Shown here: in pieces, positions 4,901 through 7,475 of the stretch
Layout of the letters: each line of letters starts with the position of its first letter
Numbering within the stretch: position 1 is the stretch's first letter
Assembly: GCA_017543725.1 (NCBI GenBank)
Contig: JAFYFO010000107.1
Span: 1 to 7,475 of the forward strand
DNA length: 7,475 bases
Reading direction: 5' to 3'
Source of the DNA: Eubacterium sp.
GTDB lineage: Bacteria > Bacillota > Clostridia > Oscillospirales > Acutalibacteraceae
Notes under the pieces: generated by a model
What the model was told of the DNA's origin: nothing
The model's input: the letters and a program-made list of their open reading frames with translations, nothing else
The model's database searches: none
Translations under genes and position numbers: made by a program

Positions 4901-7475
4901 ATGAAATCGCAAATGCAAAAATCGGCGAGAGTTATAAACTGAGCGCAGCCGTTCTTCCCGATTCAAGAATCAATCCTGCAAGTTGCAAAGATGTTGTTTT
5001 CAAATCGGATAATGAAAGAATTGCAAGCGTTGATTCAAGCGGAAATATTTCCTTCCTCAGAGGCGGAAACTGCGTTATAACCGCAACTTCTCTTGACGGA
5101 GGATATTCGGCGCAGTGCTTAGTTAATGTTGTAACCAACTTCGATAAAATCAGCGCTTTAATCAGCGAGTTGGACGCAAAAGGAATTAAAGAGGAGGATT
5201 ATTATCCCGATTCCTATCAGTCCTTTATTGAAGTTTTAAGCAGAGCGCGCATTATGGTTGAAGAAAAAACAGCCTCTCAGGACGAGGCGGACAGTATGCT
5301 TGAAGAACTTCAAACTGCGTTTGATTCGCTTCGTGAATACATCTATATTAATTCAACCGAAATATATCTCGACGGCGAAAAAGCCAGCGAATATTATCAG
5401 GAAAAAGTCGGCGCGCTGAGTTCTTATTCCTCTGCTTCTCAGCAACTTAATGTAAGGCTTTATCCTTATAACGGCTCATATGAGAAGATTGAATGGTTCT
5501 CATCAAATTCAAGCGTCAGCGTCAGTTCCGAAGGTCTTTGCAAACCCGCTTCAAATAAGGCTTGCTACAGCACTATAACCTGCGTTGTAACCGACCATTT
5601 CAATCATACATATACATCTTTTGTCAATGTTTCGTTTGCAAAAACGCCGGTTACTTCTGTTTCCTTCAACAATGATGAGGCGGAAGGCGATATAGATGAA
5701 ACAGTTGCTCTTTCATACACGGTTAAGCCAACAGGCGGACTGCTTCAGTCGGCTGCCGATATCAAAGATGTTTTCTTTGAAAGCGATAATCCCGAAGCCG
5801 CTGTTGTTGATGAAAGCGGAAAGGTAACCTTTGTTTCAACAGGTGCCGCAACCATTAAGGTAACAACTCGTGACGGCGGTTTCAGCGATACTATCTTTGT
5901 TAAAACAAAGGGCAACAGGGAAGACCTGACGGCAGCAGTTGAGGCATATAAGGATATTGATTACACTGATTATGAATACGAATACGCCATTGCTTTTAAA
6001 GAAGCGTATGAAAGCGCTGTCAGCGCATTAACAGACTACACTTTGACCCAGCCTCAGATTGATGAAAGATGCGATAATCTTAATTCAGCGGCAGGCGACC
6101 TTGCAGAGCATCCGTTTATTCCGATTGAGGAAATCAAACTTGATTATGTCGGATATAACGGATATCATCAGGAAAAGGAAAGAGGATCTGTTGATGAAAG
6201 AAACGCTGTTTCAATAGCGCTCAGCAACGGATATTCAACTATCTACACAACCAATACATGCGAAATATCCGCTTCGGTTTATCCTGAAAACGCTATGTAT
6301 TCCGATGTTCGAATAGAAAATATTTCGTCAACAAGAATGAATGTTGAAACGCAGGGTGCAAAAGTCACTTGCAGACCGACACTCAGAAACGGCGGACTTG
6401 CAAATCTCAAAGTTGTTTATACAGACCAATTCGGCAGAGAAACATCAAGAGAATTAACTGTTGTTCTTGCAATCAATGTTGTCAGGGGTATTGATATTGT
6501 GCAGGAGGATTTCAGCGCTCTTGCAACTGATGAAAGCGTTCAGTTAAACGCAAATCTTATTTCAAGCAGTTCAAATGCTAACGACCTCAGTTTCAAAGAG
6601 ATTAAATGGAACAGTGACGATGAAGAAATAGCAACTGTTGACGGCAGCGGCTTAGTAACATTTGTTAACGACGGCGTTGCAACAATAACTGCAACATCAG
6701 TTGACGGCGGATACAGTGATTCCGTTACGATAACCGTTCTTCCTGATTTCAGCAAACTTATATCGGCGATTGATGAATATTCCGCTCTTATAAGTCAGTC
6801 AAGGGGCAATTTCGTTTATACGGAAGAAAGCCTTGATGTTCTTGAAGATGCAATCAGCGCAGGAAGTGAAGTTGCTCAGAATGAAAATTCAAGGCAGGCT
6901 GCAGTCAACGAGGCTTATAACAGAATCATTGAAGCATTTAACGCTCTTGAAAAATATGTTCCTTGCGAGAGCATAACTCTGAATTTCGATTCTTCCGTTT
7001 CCGCTCTCAGCGAGCCGAATGAAGGCTTTATAAGATACACGGGAACATCTCTTAATAATAAATCGTTTAAACTTGATATTGAAACATATCCCGAGCGCTC
7101 AAGATATGAAGAAGTCCGTTTTGAAAGCAGTAATCCGAATATAAGCGTTTCTTCAAACGGAACAGTTTCAAGCACTTCTTCCGCTTCAAAAGCGGCGCTG
7201 ATAACCTGCACGGTAACAAATTATAACGGTGAGACTCATTCGAGCAGCGTTTATGTTTCATTTGTCAGATACGGAGTTCAGGGAATTTCGCTTACAGACG
7301 GCGGCGATATATTCGGCTGTGCGGGAGCGTCAAAGGCAGTAAGCCCGAAGATAACATATTCCGCTTCCAATCCCGGCTCTTCATATTGCGTTGGCGAATG
7401 TATCTGGTCATCAAGTGATGAAAGCATTGCAACGGTTAATGAAAGCGGCGTTGTCACATTTGTTTCATTCGGTAC
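1867..7475 (+). CDS. Giant secreted Ig-like (BIG2) and FIVAR-like repeat protein, 3' end beyond window
   Basis: An uninterrupted frame of 1869 codons runs to the window edge with no stop. The ATG at 1867 has a good GGTGA ribosome binding site and starts a Sec signal peptide: MKKTKR, a hydrophobic core, then Ala30-Phe-Ala32 before Asp33 as the probable signal peptidase I site. Visible order: two Ig-like domains with helical insertions (about 41-215 and 237-399), Ig-like domains at about 404-492, 499-611, 613-733 and 741-829, then a repeating block of one FIVAR-like helical module and two Ig-like domains from about 830. BIG2 hallmarks recur, for example WSSSDESIA (438-446 and 1849-1857) and Val-Asp-x-x-Gly-x-Val. 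No catalytic domain, LPxTG, SLH or dockerin is seen, but the C-terminus is missing. BIG2 and FIVAR modules are common in adhesins and as spacers in surface or carbohydrate-active proteins, so an extended extracellular stalk or adhesin is the likely role. Ligand and anchoring are unknown, and I recognise no specific named protein. Confidence 0.93.
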   Translation, partial: MKKTKRLTGVISILTALSVLLTCVMPSFSAFADGGVFHKDEIQIYYQESDTAVPDKDDEGNDFRQVMLEGDKLQLTYKLIETGMPEGGSVYWYSETPTLVNVDQTGLVRAFDSSKGAAIQKWIDNDVKSIPLIGKALAGLIEGALFNDTIDLDSMDTDQIINVLKIAMGNNSYADTVLNSLRNYLDSINSIIHCQLKDANGNVLCEDTLKILVKKNDEWYAAFLPNGTHITNKDDLPEIVAVGSSVQLTAITTPLRLHYGAQFTIKSNSVFNSGSDIATVDENGVVTFNEPGTVTVTASPDSEDVLEGVKKLLIFVDNMLENTEDMDTEQVAGVLVDYLGINVSKNVIKGALDLAIAVRKRTGSMEDLFANSNGTLQNIANYVLQFAYNDSVTFTVVNPVPLEDFEIDGLSTVQEGSQIQLYVSSVSPDIGDKNEVLWSSSDESIACVDEKTGVITARDSGGSSTSSSKEVVITATSIENKIKKSKKIKVTGKSGQYLSDVVLNGVDYLDTDEEYDFTYSLYPARASEWDVIANWGLVSGYDEEGNEIISWATDESPASDNFAQIDKNGHYVSIGNGASTVVLEVKTGYEVSDGSFYEISKIRKTHKISNSTPVKSITLTPSKLSGSSTPSIKEAEVNGSKVTYVTVKENTSAILYNKGIKVKADVQPANSANANIIWHIDNDDFQFKNESSGEKTVDVRAKYGSESTGAVNIWCESEDSNAVSDKITFVLTRNNATSNNIDGDEIEIVRGKSQSVSHSMTFEGNLTANLYACKRAFWYSDNEKVLTVTNSNNADGNARINAVEVGFANLFCVSSDGAFIDSVPVTVVADKEYLKNIVSLCDRTVVKKTDENKALYSDYMKKLDKASFVLYDYKMASQSSCDTYADKLLDVFNKIGGYVPIGAVEITSRHNEELSKKFISVNVGTLANYTSSSYDINYRILPENAMYTKVEWSSSNSKVSVDSNGVCKPTSNDPCSSEITCTVYDYLGNKITDSVYIAFAKTPATGIELNTYEIANAKIGESYKLSAAVLPDSRINPASCKDVVFKSDNERIASVDSSGNISFLRGGNCVITATSLDGGYSAQCLVNVVTNFDKISALISELDAKGIKEEDYYPDSYQSFIEVLSRARIMVEEKTASQDEADSMLEELQTAFDSLREYIYINSTEIYLDGEKASEYYQEKVGALSSYSSASQQLNVRLYPYNGSYEKIEWFSSNSSVSVSSEGLCKPASNKACYSTITCVVTDHFNHTYTSFVNVSFAKTPVTSVSFNNDEAEGDIDETVALSYTVKPTGGLLQSAADIKDVFFESDNPEAAVVDESGKVTFVSTGAATIKVTTRDGGFSDTIFVKTKGNREDLTAAVEAYKDIDYTDYEYEYAIAFKEAYESAVSALTDYTLTQPQIDERCDNLNSAAGDLAEHPFIPIEEIKLDYVGYNGYHQEKERGSVDERNAVSIALSNGYSTIYTTNTCEISASVYPENAMYSDVRIENISSTRMNVETQGAKVTCRPTLRNGGLANLKVVYTDQFGRETSRELTVVLAINVVRGIDIVQEDFSALATDESVQLNANLISSSSNANDLSFKEIKWNSDDEEIATVDGSGLVTFVNDGVATITATSVDGGYSDSVTITVLPDFSKLISAIDEYSALISQSRGNFVYTEESLDVLEDAISAGSEVAQNENSRQAAVNEAYNRIIEAFNALEKYVPCESITLNFDSSVSALSEPNEGFIRYTGTSLNNKSFKLDIETYPERSRYEEVRFESSNPNISVSSNGTVSSTSSASKAALITCTVTNYNGETHSSSVYVSFVRYGVQGISLTDGGDIFGCAGASKAVSPKITYSASNPGSSYCVGECIWSSSDESIATVNESGVVTFVSFG
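1987..2511 (+). repeat. Ig-like domain with helical insertion, copy 1 (residues 41-215)
   Basis: The first half has BIG2-like strands: a strand with GDKLQLTYKL, VYWYSETPTLVNVD in place of the W-S-S-D-x-x-V-A-x-V-D motif, then GLVRA. The expected next strand appears only after about 70 residues of helix-predicting sequence (about 118-188), resuming at IIHCQLKDANGNVLCEDTLK. The simplest reading is one Ig fold interrupted by a helical domain. Boundaries are read by eye. Confidence 0.6.
2575..3063 (+). repeat. Ig-like domain with helical insertion, copy 2 (residues 237-399)
   Basis: Strands resembling BIG2 include VGSSVQLTAITTPL, IATVDENGVVTF and GTVTVTAS. They are followed by about 90 residues of helix-predicting sequence (about 302-390) before a final strand DSVTFTVVNP. 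The insert shares a motif with the insert of copy 1 (Met-Asp-Thr-acidic-Gln at 155-159 and 326-330), which suggests the whole module was duplicated. Confidence 0.6.
3076..4353 (+). other. Four further Ig-like domains (residues 404-829)
   Basis: Domain 3 (about 404-492) is a canonical BIG2 unit with WSSSDESIACVD, GVITA and VVITATS, ending in a Lys-rich strand. Domain 4 (about 499-611) keeps the YSLYPA strand and an ISWATDE motif but has an acidic loop. Domain 5 (about 613-733) starts PVKSITLTP and has an IIWHIDNDDF strand. Domain 6 (about 741-829) has RAFWYSDNEKVLTV and ends DSVPVTVVAD. They are individually divergent, which argues for old duplications rather than recent expansion. Confidence 0.6.
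4354..5139 (+). repeat. Composite repeat unit 1: FIVAR-like, Ig-A, Ig-B (residues 830-1091)
   Basis: A FIVAR-like three-helix module (about 831-895) shows the usual pattern: Leu-x-x-Ile start, a YSDYMKKL helix and SQ-initiated third helix. It is followed by Ig-A (about 899-1003; LPENAMYTKVEWSSSNSKVS, then a Cys967/Cys975/Cys981 cluster and FAKTP). Canonical BIG2-like Ig-B (about 1004-1091) comes last, with VFKSDNERIASVD and VITATSLDGGYS. Confidence 0.75.
5140..5916 (+). repeat. Composite repeat unit 2: FIVAR-like, Ig-A, Ig-B (residues 1092-1350)
   Basis: The same order as unit 1, offset by about 261 residues. FIVAR-like part (about 1092-1156) has YPDSYQSFIEVL and TASQDEADSMLEELQTAFDSL. Ig-A (about 1159-1262) has KIEWFSSNSSVSVSSEG, Cys1225/Cys1233/Cys1239 and FAKTP. 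Ig-B (about 1263-1347) has VFFESDNPEAAVVDESG and IKVTTRDGGFSD. Confidence 0.75.
5917..6747 (+). repeat. Composite repeat unit 3, divergent Ig-A (residues 1351-1627)
   Basis: FIVAR-like part (about 1351-1413) has TLTQPQIDERCDNLNSAAGD as its third helix. Ig-A (about 1414-1540) retains YPENAMYSDVR and a CRPT segment but is longer and lacks the W-S-S motif. Ig-B (about 1541-1626) is canonical: IKWNSDDEEIATVDGSG, then ITATSVDGGYSD. The unit is about 16 residues longer than units 1 and 2. Confidence 0.7.
6748..7475 (+). repeat. Composite repeat unit 4, cut by the window edge (residues 1628-1869)
   Basis: FIVAR-like part (about 1628-1695) has the classic YTEESLDVLEDAISAG helix and NEAYNRIIEAFNALEKY. 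Ig-A (about 1698-1806) has VRFESSNPNISVSSNG and ALITCTVTNYNG. Ig-B begins near 1807 and reaches IWSSSDESIATVNESGVVTF before the sequence ends. Confidence 0.72.

Noticed and set aside
2136..7261. Several open frames of 64-102 codons on the minus strand and in alternate plus frames inside the giant gene
   Set aside because: They overlap a continuous, domain-rich frame, lack convincing ribosome binding sites and encode Ser/Leu-rich low-complexity shadows of the real codons.
4354..7475. Repeats considered as a CRISPR array or mobile-element repeats
   Set aside because: The periodicity is at protein-domain scale (about 260-277 codons), the DNA is divergent and the frame is continuous, so these are coding repeats.

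Overview
The window looks like a chromosomal segment from a low-to-moderate GC Gram-positive bacterium, most likely a gut-type Clostridia (Ruminococcaceae/Oscillospirales-like). This rests on the DUF177-rpmF pair, a four-cysteine zinc-ribbon L32, a Bacillus-length two-GTPase Der, strong AGGAGG/GGTGA ribosome binding sites, a consensus sigma-A promoter, A/T-ending codon preference (GTT, CTT, AAA, GAA) and a very large secreted Ig-like-domain protein. The lineage is an inference from style; nothing here fixes the genus.

Layout: everything reads on the + strand. Positions 1-252 hold the 3' end of a DUF177 (YceD/YlbN-like) gene and the complete rpmF, whose Shine-Dalgarno overlaps the DUF177 stop codon. 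A hairpin plus U-tract (264-293) separates rpmF from der (313-1644), leaving almost no room for a promoter in between. A second strong intrinsic terminator (1652-1684) closes der. These genes are translation housekeeping: L32 is a 50S protein and Der is a 50S-assembly GTPase.

A textbook promoter (TTGACA, 17 nt, TATAAT; 1699-1727) and a roughly 130-nt AT-rich leader precede a giant open reading frame starting at 1867. It has no stop in frame up to the window edge: 1869 codons are visible. It begins with a Sec signal peptide (cleavage after Ala32). Next come two Ig-like domains, each apparently carrying a long helical insertion, and the two inserts share a motif at a constant spacing of 171 residues. 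Four further Ig-like domains follow. From about residue 830 there is a composite repeat of about 260-277 residues: one FIVAR-like three-helix module, one divergent Ig-like domain and one canonical BIG2-like domain. Three full copies and most of a fourth are visible.

The giant protein is best read as a rod-like, secreted or surface-displayed protein made of stacked Ig and helical modules. Its ligand and its means of anchoring lie beyond the visible sequence. It is flanked by its own promoter and the der terminator, so it is a separate transcription unit from the translation genes. The window contains no recognisable tRNA, rRNA, CRISPR array, insertion sequence or attachment site, and no stretch over 300 bases without a gene.
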